Assembly: GCA_017524595.1 (NCBI GenBank)
Contig: JAFXVI010000038.1
Location: 1-56,843 of the forward strand
Length of the DNA: 56,843 nt
From: Lachnospiraceae bacterium
GTDB lineage: Bacteria; Bacillota; Clostridia; Lachnospirales; Lachnospiraceae
Reading direction: 5' to 3'
Program-made: the position numbers and the translations under genes
Shown: piece by piece, positions 9,989 through 18,714 of the stretch
Layout of the letters: each line of letters opens with the position of its first letter
Position numbering within the stretch: the first letter of the stretch is position 1
Notes under the pieces: generated by a model
The model's database searches: none
Told to the model about the DNA's origin: nothing
The model's input: only the letters and a program-made list of their open reading frames with translations

Positions 9989-12900
9989 CTATGCAGCTGC
10001 AAATGTCTCCTCGTTGTCACGTTTCATGAACATAAACAATGCAGCAGCTATAAGACCTATAACCAGAAACCACTTAGGATGGATCATATCTCCTGTCTTT
10101 GGAGTGGCATCAAGCGTACCTGCCGCTGTCAGATTGGCGGTATCAACATAAACCACATAAGGTGAAAAATGTGTGGCTGTAAAAGTCATGCACGGCACCG
10201 AATTGATCACCGTAAACCTGGGAGTCATCTTATCAAGGGTTCCTCCTGATGTACTGGCCACCTTGGCATTACCGCCATATATAGCAAGATCATCCGGAAT
10301 AGGAATGGTAATGCTTACTGATACACCTTCAGGAACGGGTGATATTTTATTGGCTCCTGTGGAATCATACAGGCTTATATCCATAGGAAGATAGCGGATA
10401 TCGTTAAGCGATCCGAACTCAGCAGTGAGTGCAGCTACAGCCGCATCATTAGCCTCCTGTGTCTCTGTGATCTTAACAACATAATTGTCAGAAGAACCGT
10501 TAACCGTTGCAGACATCTTGCCGACATCCGAAAGACCATTCGCTGTAGATATCACGTTGGTCTTGCCTCCTGCACCTGCGGTATTTGCATTCCCTGTATT
10601 TCCGGTACCGCCCTGTGCATTTGTTGCTCCTGCTGCAGGCGCAGAAGCATATCCGCTTATGACTATCGGAACGGTAGATGAATTGATCACTGACGGCGTA
10701 CTGCTCGAACTGTTGCTTCCGCTGCTTGAGCTGCTCGAGCTGGAGCTCGAACTTGAACTCGAACTGCTTGAGGAGCTGGGCGTAGGAGACGGTGTGGGCG
10801 TCGGTTTAGACGTACTACTCGAACTGGTTGAACTGCTCGAACTGCTCGAACTTGAACTCGAACTGCTAGAGGGATCCGAATTATAGTAAGCAACAAATAT
10901 TGTCGGATCCTGTGTGACCTTACTTACAGTCGAGCCATTATCAGAACGCCATTCCACAAATATATACCCTTCTCTGACAGGATCAGGCGGAAGTTCAGGC
11001 TTACCCCCCTCGGTTACATATTGTATATATGTTGGGGGATCACCTACCGGGATAGGTGTCATATCCCAATCATAAAATGATACTCTGCATCTCCCGTTAA
11101 TGGGTTCGAAAGTAATATTGTTATCTTTGGCATATCTCTCCGCCGAGCTGTCGTAATATCCACAAATAGTAGGCTCCTGCTCCTTATCAAAAGCCGATGG
11201 ACTGATATACACTTCACGGCCATAAATATAAACATAATAATCCTCTGCCAGATCTGTAAAAGCCCCCGCTTCGATATTATTGACGCTCTCCGGCAATAGT
11301 ATCTTCGTAAGATTAGGACAGTTCAAAAAACAATCCTTGGGTATGGTTTTTAATTTCTGCGAATCAGACAGATCCACATTTCTTAAATATGGACAATTCT
11401 TGAATGCGCTTGTCGCGATTTTGGTTATATCACGTAAAGTGGGATCATTCTGCGAATTTATTATCTTATTTGAAATATCAGTCAATGCCTGATTCCCGCG
11501 TCCGTAAAGCACCTCCTCGAGAGTTGTGTCTGTTCCATTGTAACTGTATATAATTCCGTTTTCACACCAATAATACGGATCTGCTTCGGTAGCATCCTCC
11601 TTATTTCCTTCTGAAGCAAAATTGACGTGCTGAAGACTGCTGTCCGGATCTCCCTCCTTCCATGGATGCTTATCCAGATCAAACAGGAACGGTCTTGTAC
11701 CTATATCAGTTACGTTCTTTGCAAAATAGACATCTGTAAGATACACATCATCCTTAAATATACCCTCCTCATCGGGAAGCTTGGAAACATGCAGCGTGAT
11801 CGAATTCACATAATTGCCGTCACTTCCCAGAGTACCCGATATGCCACGCATATATCTCTTTGTAGGATCAAGTGTATTTATGGCTTCATCCAGATAACTG
11901 ATCCCATCCGGTACTGTGATATATTTCAGATTTTCTATGATCTTCTTTTCAGTTGCCGACAGATTGGCGCCGGTCTGCCTCTTTTTTATAATATTGCTTA
12001 TATAATAATCTCCCGTTATCTTCCCTTCCTTATCATACGTGCGCCCAACCATGGTTGCCTCCGTAGGATATGTCAAAAGGGTCGTTCCAACTTCTCCTTT
12101 GGTTTTATCACTGTTATATCTTAGAGAGATATTCTCCGGATTGCCACTTATATATGTGATATAACTGTTTGATATCGGACTTACCCTGTTTCCACCGTCG
12201 CCTTTAACCGATCCTTCAGGCAGATTAAGTGCATATGAATATGGTTTATATGAAGGGTCATTAACCTTGCCTTTCATAATCAGCCATAAACCGTTAACGC
12301 TGCTGTTTTCACTCCCCAATCTGTTGATCCCTATATTATAATGTTTTGCCGCCTCTTCAATATCCTGATCTCCAAATGAATCCTGACGATAGGTCTTAAA
12401 CGCATCAGTACCTATAGAAGTGACATTAACATCGATTATTTCGTCCGAATTGTACGCATCGTCCCTGAAATCCACCTCAAGAAGCTTCCTGCACTGATCA
12501 AAACATTTACTTCCTATGGTAGTCGCTCCGTCACCACTTGTTTGCTTGAAACGAACATACAGAAGTTCGGGATCCTCGGCAAATGCCGAATCACCGACAG
12601 CGACACCCTTCGTATTAATGTACACTTCCCTGAGAGCCGGCGCGCCTTTAAAGGCACCGTTTCCTATCGAAGTAATATTATCCTGGATCGTTAATTTTTT
12701 AAGCTTGTCAGCATATTCATTGTCTGTCACATATGCACCGTCTGCTATAGCAGTTATAGCCTGATCACCTATCGTGGTAGGGATCGTTAAGGATTCTTCC
12801 GAATTCTCGGTTGGTTCAATGTGGTTTATCACTCCATCACTGAAATTGAACAGATAATCTCCCAATACCAACTCATAAATATCTTTTTCTCCATCCTTAT

Positions 12901-14506
12901 AATTATAGGTATTTGAAAACTTCTTTGCGCTAACATGAGCTGCAGCCTCCTGTGTGGCTGCCGGATAAGGAATGGGACCCTCTATAACAAATGAATCTGC
13001 CACTGTAGTCTTGTCATAGGAAGGATCTCCCTTGGTTTTTGCGTATTCCAGTGTGGAAGATGTTACAAACTGCCAGTCATCATAAGGTCTGGCGTTCCGA
13101 CTTCCTTTACCTTCGCTATTGTAATAAAACTTAAGTCTCTTTAAGTTGCCGCATCTTTGGAACATATACCTGCCCAAAGTGGATTCTGTTCCTTCACTGT
13201 ACGGAAGATTACCGTACTCCTCCGGAAGATAAACTGTTTCAAGTGAAGTACAGCCGGCAAACAGGCCTTCGTAATCAGTTCCGTCTACAGATTTAGCACT
13301 CTCAAGCTTCTTGTACATATTCATTCCGGTCATTGCACTGCAATTAGCAAATGCATAGGGACCTATCTTTATAACACCTGTAGCAACTGTAGGCTCGTTA
13401 TACTGTGCAAACATTCCGGCATGTTCATCGAGGCTGTCGTTAAGATTGGTACATCCGTAAAAGACTCCTGCGCCAAGCGTAAGATCTGATATATACGGAA
13501 GCTTTATCGAATTGAAAGCACAGCCTGCAAAAGCACCGTCTGCTATCGTTTTCAAAGCTGAACATTCTGATATATTAAAGTTACTAAGCTTGCCGCAACC
13601 CGAAAAGCATTCACGTCCTATTGAGCTCACCTTGTTTCCGATATTGATATCACTCAGATTACCGCAGCCCTTAAACGCCCTGTTTCCAAGTTTATATAAT
13701 ATCGCTTCCGGCATATTAATCTTCTGAAGCTCATTTCTGCCAATAAAAGCTTCATCACAAATATATGCAATATTACATTTATCAAAACATATATATTCAA
13801 CCTCCGGTTCTCCTTCAGTTTCCCATTTGCTTGGATCATCCGGATTCTCATCAGAGCTTTCCTTTGAAATCTTCCATATCTCGATCTTATGAAGATCATA
13901 CTGATGTCCCAGGGAATCTGTATGATTTTCGGACGTCTGGACGTATTTCTTATAAGTCCTGGATCCGCTTTCATCCTCCGGCACATAATATATCTCATCC
14001 TCATGCTGTGTGCCTTTATCATCGTAACAAACTCCGTTTGTCAGATTGATCTCGCTGGGATTATATTCGGTACTGTAACCAATGTATTGCTGCAGGGCGT
14101 GGTATTTACCGCTCTCTGAATCAGCACTCTCAGCCGGTCTTTCCACTTCGCCCATTATAAACACCGGAACCGCAAACTCACCTGTCATTCCCTCTGTGTC
14201 TATCTTAAAATATTTGTGTTCAACATTTTTCATATCATATACTGATTTGGCTTCACCCAAAGGAAACGCATAAAAAGAATTGGTGGTATCAGCCGGTATA
14301 GATGTTGCATTTTCATCTACAATAGAGTAGTTTTTTATAACATCTTCAAGACTCATCACATTTTCGGCAGGATTGACATATGCCTCTGTCTTACGCTGTG
14401 TTGGTATTAATGACACGATAAGTGCCGAAACAAGCAGTAACGAAGCTATTGTCCTCCTTGCTCTTTTCTTCAATCTGAATCTTTTCTTCTTAACGTTCCT
14501 TCCCAT
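9989..14506 (-). CDS. Large LRR (BspA-type) surface protein with TPKTG sorting signal
   Basis: 1505 residues. A long basic N-terminus and hydrophobic core (about 20-37) form the export signal. Dispersed LRR_5 repeats follow through about residue 1130, then an InlB-type B-repeat-like domain (about 1135-1205, with VREGYIFVEW), a Ser-rich stalk with a Pro/Thr interruption (about 1212-1272), and a penultimate domain ending THFSPYVVYV. The C-terminus is a complete wall-sorting signal: TPKTG at 1468-1472, a hydrophobic stretch, and the charged end MKRDNEE. The sortase gene lies 18 bases upstream in the same operon, so this is its probable substrate. ATG behind GGGGAG. Confidence 0.92.
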   Translation of the reverse strand: MGRNVKKKRFRLKKRARRTIASLLLVSALIVSLIPTQRKTEAYVNPAENVMSLEDVIKNYSIVDENATSIPADTTNSFYAFPLGEAKSVYDMKNVEHKYFKIDTEGMTGEFAVPVFIMGEVERPAESADSESGKYHALQQYIGYSTEYNPSEINLTNGVCYDDKGTQHEDEIYYVPEDESGSRTYKKYVQTSENHTDSLGHQYDLHKIEIWKISKESSDENPDDPSKWETEGEPEVEYICFDKCNIAYICDEAFIGRNELQKINMPEAILYKLGNRAFKGCGNLSDINIGNKVSSIGRECFSGCGKLSNFNISECSALKTIADGAFAGCAFNSIKLPYISDLTLGAGVFYGCTNLNDSLDEHAGMFAQYNEPTVATGVIKIGPYAFANCSAMTGMNMYKKLESAKSVDGTDYEGLFAGCTSLETVYLPEEYGNLPYSEGTESTLGRYMFQRCGNLKRLKFYYNSEGKGSRNARPYDDWQFVTSSTLEYAKTKGDPSYDKTTVADSFVIEGPIPYPAATQEAAAHVSAKKFSNTYNYKDGEKDIYELVLGDYLFNFSDGVINHIEPTENSEESLTIPTTIGDQAITAIADGAYVTDNEYADKLKKLTIQDNITSIGNGAFKGAPALREVYINTKGVAVGDSAFAEDPELLYVRFKQTSGDGATTIGSKCFDQCRKLLEVDFRDDAYNSDEIIDVNVTSIGTDAFKTYRQDSFGDQDIEEAAKHYNIGINRLGSENSSVNGLWLIMKGKVNDPSYKPYSYALNLPEGSVKGDGGNRVSPISNSYITYISGNPENISLRYNSDKTKGEVGTTLLTYPTEATMVGRTYDKEGKITGDYYISNIIKKRQTGANLSATEKKIIENLKYITVPDGISYLDEAINTLDPTKRYMRGISGTLGSDGNYVNSITLHVSKLPDEEGIFKDDVYLTDVYFAKNVTDIGTRPFLFDLDKHPWKEGDPDSSLQHVNFASEGNKEDATEADPYYWCENGIIYSYNGTDTTLEEVLYGRGNQALTDISNKIINSQNDPTLRDITKIATSAFKNCPYLRNVDLSDSQKLKTIPKDCFLNCPNLTKILLPESVNNIEAGAFTDLAEDYYVYIYGREVYISPSAFDKEQEPTICGYYDSSAERYAKDNNITFEPINGRCRVSFYDWDMTPIPVGDPPTYIQYVTEGGKPELPPDPVREGYIFVEWRSDNGSTVSKVTQDPTIFVAYYNSDPSSSSSSSSSSSSSSTSSSSTSKPTPTPSPTPSSSSSSSSSSSSSSSSSSSGSNSSSSTPSVINSSTVPIVISGYASAPAAGATNAQGGTGNTGNANTAGAGGKTNVISTANGLSDVGKMSATVNGSSDNYVVKITETQEANDAAVAALTAEFGSLNDIRYLPMDISLYDSTGANKISPVPEGVSVSITIPIPDDLAIYGGNAKVASTSGGTLDKMTPRFTVINSVPCMTFTATHFSPYVVYVDTANLTAAGTLDATPKTGDMIHPKWFLVIGLIAAALFMFMKRDNEETFAAA
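10690..10870 (-). repeat. Low-complexity Ser-codon repeat inside LRR gene
   Basis: About 180 bases made of alternating AGC/AGT and TCG/TCA serine codons (recurring hexamers such as AGTTCG and AGCTCG), interrupted by a Thr/Pro-rich piece. It is in frame throughout and encodes the wall-spanning stalk of the sorted LRR protein. Such a tract is expected to change length by slippage or recombination. Confidence 0.8.
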
Positions 14507-14524
14507 AATTCTCCCCGTACCTGA

Positions 14525-15325
14525 TCAATCGATCCTCTTTGCTACTACCACAAACCTCTCCGCACCCTCAGAATAATCGCAGGTCGAGAGTGTTATAAGG
14601 CTGTCTCCGTAATATGATTCAACGCCTGTTTCATACAGTGATTTATTGGCCATTTCCTGCATATTGGACATATATTCCTGAGCCGAATTCGCATCTATAA
14701 ATTGATAATACTTAAAGGCAACCTCAGATTCCTCATGTACTACATCATTAAATACATACATAACCCGGTACTTGCCCTTGTCGTAGAGTGTATCGAATCT
14801 TATAACCGGATGCTTATCACAGTATTTCTTATCCTTATAACTGTCCAGAGTACCAAACATCTTTCCGGACTTCATATTATGCCCGTATATGATGATATTC
14901 TGACTGCGCGGCCAGATGCTGCACTCAGCGTCAATAAATATCGACCCGTTATTATCCTTCTCCTGATCAAAGTTATGATCCAGATAATAATCCTCATTCT
15001 TAGACTGCATCACGGGATAGTCAATACCTGTGCCCTCTATCTCTATCCATCCGATTATGCTTTTATTCTTGGAATATAAAGCATTGAATTCTTCAAGCAC
15101 AGGGGGCGCATCCTCTTGTTCAACAAGATGCACGGTCGGTTTATTCTGGACGTTTATTGGTTTTTTATCCTTGAGGTCTGAAAGCTGTTCGAAATTTGAT
15201 GAAGAGTCGCCTGACATGTATATGTAAAAAGCAAAATAACCTAAACAGAGCACAGCCGCAAGGCCACAGATAAACCTTACGATACTTCTGGTCCTTGCAT
15301 TACTGTTTCTTTTGTTCCTGCCCAT
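14525..15325 (-). CDS. srtB: Class B sortase
   Basis: 266 residues. One N-terminal membrane segment (about 15-37), then the sortase barrel with catalytic His149 (IIYGHNM), Cys249 (TLSTCDY) and Arg257 (ERFVVVAKR). The TLSTC context and GWIEIEGTGIDYPVMQ segment are typical of class B. It cleaves a sorting motif between Thr and Gly and joins the protein to peptidoglycan. The likely substrate is the TPKTG protein encoded next, matching the (S/P)PxTG-type motifs reported for clostridial SrtB. First gene of a three-gene operon with the promoter at 15374-15402; AAGGGG lies just before the ATG. Confidence 0.94.
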   Translation of the reverse strand: MGRNKRNSNARTRSIVRFICGLAAVLCLGYFAFYIYMSGDSSSNFEQLSDLKDKKPINVQNKPTVHLVEQEDAPPVLEEFNALYSKNKSIIGWIEIEGTGIDYPVMQSKNEDYYLDHNFDQEKDNNGSIFIDAECSIWPRSQNIIIYGHNMKSGKMFGTLDSYKDKKYCDKHPVIRFDTLYDKGKYRVMYVFNDVVHEESEVAFKYYQFIDANSAQEYMSNMQEMANKSLYETGVESYYGDSLITLSTCDYSEGAERFVVVAKRID

Positions 15326-15373
15326 TACCCCTTAGACCCTTATCAAATAAACCCTCAGTATTATTCATCATAT

Positions 15374-15402
15374 ATAATAACTATATCTTGCGGAAAAATC
15401 AA
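15374..15402 (-). promoter_or_regulatory. Promoter of the sortase-LRR operon
   Basis: On the minus strand TTGATT (15397-15402) and TATTAT (15374-15379) are spaced by 17 bases in the 110-base gap between the CorC-type gene and srtB. Predicted transcription starts about 40 bases before the srtB ATG. The rest of the gap shows no clear hairpin terminator. Confidence 0.65.
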
Positions 15403-15435
15403 GCAAAATGTATATATGTTGTAGTTAAGGGTCAC

Positions 15436-16755
15436 TTACCCCTCTTTTTCATTTTCATCTTCCGTATCGGGTCTGCCTTCATCATCCCCCTCTTCATCCT
15501 TCGTTTCAGGCAGTTCCATTCTTATCTTCTCAATATGGTTCTTATCCATTTCAACCGTAGTAAGCTTTGTACCGTCATCAAGTTCGACAGACTCCCCGTT
15601 TTCCGGCACTCTTTCCAGCTTTTCTATCATAAGTCCTCCGATTGAATCATAATTCTCCGAGTTAAGGTCAAGATCGAGTGCGTCATTTATATCATCTATC
15701 TTAAGGGAACCATCCACAAGATACTCTCTCTCACCGACTTCTTTAATAAGATCCTCCTCGTCCTCATCGAATTCATCCCTGATCTCCCCGACTATCTCTT
15801 CAAGAAGATCTTCCAGAGTAACAAGTCCTACCGTGTCTCCGTATTCATCAAGTACAAGGATCATGCTAATATGGTTCTGCCTCATTTCGACCATAAGCTC
15901 TGATGTCTTTTTGTATTCAACCGTAAAGTTCGCCTCACGCATTATATTGCGTATATTAAAGTTATTAACGTCCTCGTAAAACAGGACGTCCTTCATGTTG
16001 ATTATTCCTATGATATTATCGGTAGACTCTTCAAAAACAGGTATTCTTGTGTATTTATGTACCTCGAATTGTTCCTTTAATTCCCAGTAACTGGCATCAA
16101 CATTAACGCATGTCATCTCGATCCTCGGGATCATGACATCCTTTGCAAGAGAATCGCCGAAGTCAAACACATTATCTATCATTTCCCGTTCTTCGGTCTC
16201 GATCACGCCTTCCTCATGGCTCGCATCGAGAATGTTACGTATCTCACCTTCCGTAAGTACTGATTTTGCCTGCTCAGGATCAATGCGCAGAATCTTAAGA
16301 AACAGACCTGAAAGCCTGTCTACTATATAAATAACAGGTGTGAGCAGCTTCATCGTGACCATGACCGGCCAGCTGAAAAACAGAGATAACTTCTCATTAT
16401 GAATGGTAGCTATGGTCTTGGGATTAATCTCTCCAAAGATCAGTATTATAAGAGTCAGAATACCTGCCGCAAGCGCAACATAGGCATTTCCAAAGATGCG
16501 TGCGGTAAAAGTCGTCACAAGTGACGAAGCGGCTATATTGACGATATTGTTCATGATAAGTACAGCACTTAACATCTTGCTTTTCTTCTCAAGCAACTTA
16601 AGCACCCGTTTAGCCCTCTTATTGCCTTCTTCGGCAAGGGTATTGAGTTTTATCTCACTCGCAGTAGTCAAAGCCGTCTCAGCGCCAGAATAGAAAGCTG
16701 ACAAGATCAATAAAACGGCCAGGACGGCTAATTGTATGACACCTTCGGTATCCAA
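15436..16755 (-). CDS. CorC/HlyC-type CNNM-CBS membrane protein
   Basis: 439 residues. Four membrane segments of the CNNM (DUF21) domain occupy about 1-190, starting with an SAFYSGAETALT motif; a CBS pair covers about 205-320 (IPVFEESTDNIIGIINMKD, DEYGDTVGLVTLEDLLEEIVGEI split between the two), then a CorC_HlyC domain and a very acidic tail. The family includes Mg2+ exporters and related ion transporters. The start is best placed at a TTG (16753-16755) seven bases after AAAGGAG; a GTG at 16764 lies on the site itself. It begins five bases after the stop of the DUF5662 gene. Confidence 0.9.
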   Translation of the reverse strand: MDTEGVIQLAVLAVLLILSAFYSGAETALTTASEIKLNTLAEEGNKRAKRVLKLLEKKSKMLSAVLIMNNIVNIAASSLVTTFTARIFGNAYVALAAGILTLIILIFGEINPKTIATIHNEKLSLFFSWPVMVTMKLLTPVIYIVDRLSGLFLKILRIDPEQAKSVLTEGEIRNILDASHEEGVIETEEREMIDNVFDFGDSLAKDVMIPRIEMTCVNVDASYWELKEQFEVHKYTRIPVFEESTDNIIGIINMKDVLFYEDVNNFNIRNIMREANFTVEYKKTSELMVEMRQNHISMILVLDEYGDTVGLVTLEDLLEEIVGEIRDEFDEDEEDLIKEVGEREYLVDGSLKIDDINDALDLDLNSENYDSIGGLMIEKLERVPENGESVELDDGTKLTTVEMDKNHIEKIRMELPETKDEEGDDEGRPDTEDENEKEG

Positions 16756-16760
16756 AAAAT

Positions 16761-17336
16761 TCACTCCTTTCTGTGAGCAATAAACTGAGCAAGCATTGCA
16801 CCCGGTCTGCCTTTAAGTATCTTCGTACGTATGTATTCAAAACACTCTTCTTCTCCCTTTTGCGCAAGCATTGTAAGCAGTTTTACAAGTAGATCGCGTG
16901 TATTCTCCTCTATATATCTTCTGGGATTCCCTTTCATATAATATTTCAGGGGATAATCATCCTTATAGTTTTCCTTATTGTATGTCTTCGATGCCGCAAT
17001 CCTGTCCATGAACATCTCAACAATATATTTATCCGGCATTCTTGCAGGAACTATTCCCAGACCATTTTGAGAACTGTAATCCATCCAGTATTCGTAATGA
17101 TGTTTGTTTCTTCCCTTATGATGAAGCCATGCGGCAGAATATCCCTTGTCTTCCCGTTCAGCATTATTCGGGCTCCTGAATCCCTGATAATATTTTGCTC
17201 CTACGAAGAACTCTGAAGGAGAATACTTACTGAGATCATGCGTTAGTCCCTGCCAGTACAGGCCTACCTTAAAACAGCCCTTTCTTACAAGCTTTCTATG
17301 CGCATTTACTGTTCTCAAATGACCTATAATATCCAT
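16761..17336 (-). CDS. DUF5662 family protein
   Basis: 191 residues from the ATG at 17334-17336 (MDIIGHLRTVNAHRKLV). It has the family's conserved polar residues (GLTHDLSKYSPSEF, WLHHKGRNKHHYEYW), whose His/Asp pattern suggests a metal site, but I know no established function. No signal peptide or membrane segment. An upstream in-frame start at 17405 would run through the preceding gene and is rejected. The gap to the zinc-ribbon gene is a single base, and the CorC-type gene follows by five bases, so the three form one operon. Confidence 0.85.
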   Translation of the reverse strand: MDIIGHLRTVNAHRKLVRKGCFKVGLYWQGLTHDLSKYSPSEFFVGAKYYQGFRSPNNAEREDKGYSAAWLHHKGRNKHHYEYWMDYSSQNGLGIVPARMPDKYIVEMFMDRIAASKTYNKENYKDDYPLKYYMKGNPRRYIEENTRDLLVKLLTMLAQKGEEECFEYIRTKILKGRPGAMLAQFIAHRKE

Positions 17337-17337
17337 A

Positions 17338-18675
17338 TTAACGGACCTCGAGCTGTAAATAATCATCACCGGGATACTCATCCATGGAAGGGGTAGCAAA
17401 CACAAGCTCTTTCTCCGGAGCTATGAATACCTGCTCAACATTCTTACCCGAATTAATGACATATTCACCGCTTGCAAAAGTTTTAGCCGATAAAGGGGCG
17501 GAATTAAGAAACGTCTCTATATCCTTGTTAAGCCTGCAATCGTTCAGAGAAAAAAAGTCATCTGTAAGCTTTATATTGTTGACAAACAGTTCGAACGTAT
17601 CACCGTACGTATCATATAGTTCATCCGAACCGGCCTCAAAACTTGTAACTGCAAGTATATAACAGTCTGACAGCTGGCCGCTAAGTTCGGATTCTTCATC
17701 TTCATAATCATATCTGACACAGAAAACAGGTACATAAAACTTGCACGAAACGGCATGATCTTCCTTGGTAAGTATCCGATAGTTCATTATCTTATCGGAC
17801 TTATATGTGCTGTTATGCTTGAATTTGGTAGTATCGGGCAGCCCGAACAGCTTTGCCAGTCCTTCTTCCGCACCATCCTCGTATGACTTTATTATGTTAT
17901 CGAGTTCTTCCGACACCGAACTTACAGCATCGGTTTCCTCAACTTCATCGATTTTCCTTGCAGTAGGATACGCCTGCTTGATTATCTCCTGCATATATGT
18001 CTCTACATCAGTAAAATCATAAAAGCTCACCTGACCGTCAAGTGCGGACTCGATATCGGCAGGGCTTAAATCCCCTCCCTGCATAGTTATATACTGGTAA
18101 TGCTGCGGCGAAGTAAAAGTAAGTTGCGCAGTATTATCATCATTAGTTGCAACAAAACTGAATACAGCAGGATAGCACCTGCTCTCCCTGCTGTCTTCAA
18201 TGGAATGTTCGACAGTGCCAAGATCCTCGGGATATACAGCCCTGAAGATCTCATGTCCTTCATCATCCTGTACAGATGTATACTTATAATATACTCCTTG
18301 ATCATCCTTTACTTCGCGTTTTTTTTCCGGTTTGGCATTACTTGAAGCTTTGCTGTTATCATTATCTATGGAATCCTTAAGCCTCTGTGCAAAAAAACTT
18401 TTGCCGGATCCCTCCTCGCCATCTTCTCCTATCCCATTTATGTACATTTGGGCGACAAAAATACCTACCAACAGGAGGATGACGACAAAGATCAGAATGA
18501 TCGCAAGGATAGCAAGATTTCTTTTACTCTCTTCCTTCTTCTCCATATCTATCTTCTCCTGCATCGGCTCCGGATATTTGCTGAAGCTTCCTTTCTGTGT
18601 CACGTCACTCCCGCATCCGATACAGATCTCCATATTATCCTCAAGCAGCATCCCACATTTTTTACAGTACTTCAT
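17338..18675 (-). CDS. Zinc-ribbon, single-pass membrane protein with extracytoplasmic domain
   Basis: 445 residues. The N-terminus is a zinc ribbon with Cys4, Cys7, Cys18 and Cys21. A single membrane helix at about 53-75 follows a Lys/Glu-rich linker. The remaining 360 residues are predicted outside the cell and contain no motif I recognise. This layout (cytosolic zinc ribbon, one helix, large outer domain) is common among uncharacterised Firmicutes surface or stress proteins. ATG with AGGAG ten bases upstream. It lies 39 bases after aspS and may be read from the aminoacyl-tRNA synthetase transcript. Confidence 0.78.
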   Translation of the reverse strand: MKYCKKCGMLLEDNMEICIGCGSDVTQKGSFSKYPEPMQEKIDMEKKEESKRNLAILAIILIFVVILLLVGIFVAQMYINGIGEDGEEGSGKSFFAQRLKDSIDNDNSKASSNAKPEKKREVKDDQGVYYKYTSVQDDEGHEIFRAVYPEDLGTVEHSIEDSRESRCYPAVFSFVATNDDNTAQLTFTSPQHYQYITMQGGDLSPADIESALDGQVSFYDFTDVETYMQEIIKQAYPTARKIDEVEETDAVSSVSEELDNIIKSYEDGAEEGLAKLFGLPDTTKFKHNSTYKSDKIMNYRILTKEDHAVSCKFYVPVFCVRYDYEDEESELSGQLSDCYILAVTSFEAGSDELYDTYGDTFELFVNNIKLTDDFFSLNDCRLNKDIETFLNSAPLSAKTFASGEYVINSGKNVEQVFIAPEKELVFATPSMDEYPGDDYLQLEVR

Positions 18676-18714
18676 ATAGCCATAACTCCTGTCTCAAACA
18701 ATACATAACAAACT

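Noticed and set aside
10690-10870. Short repeated units that could suggest a CRISPR or tandem repeat array
   Set aside because: The units are 6 bases, have no spacers, and are in frame with the LRR protein.
10485-10886. Plus-strand frame of 133 codons rich in Leu/Glu/Pro
   Set aside because: It is the antisense of the Ser-rich stalk of the LRR gene; repetitive codons keep it open. No ribosome site or homology.
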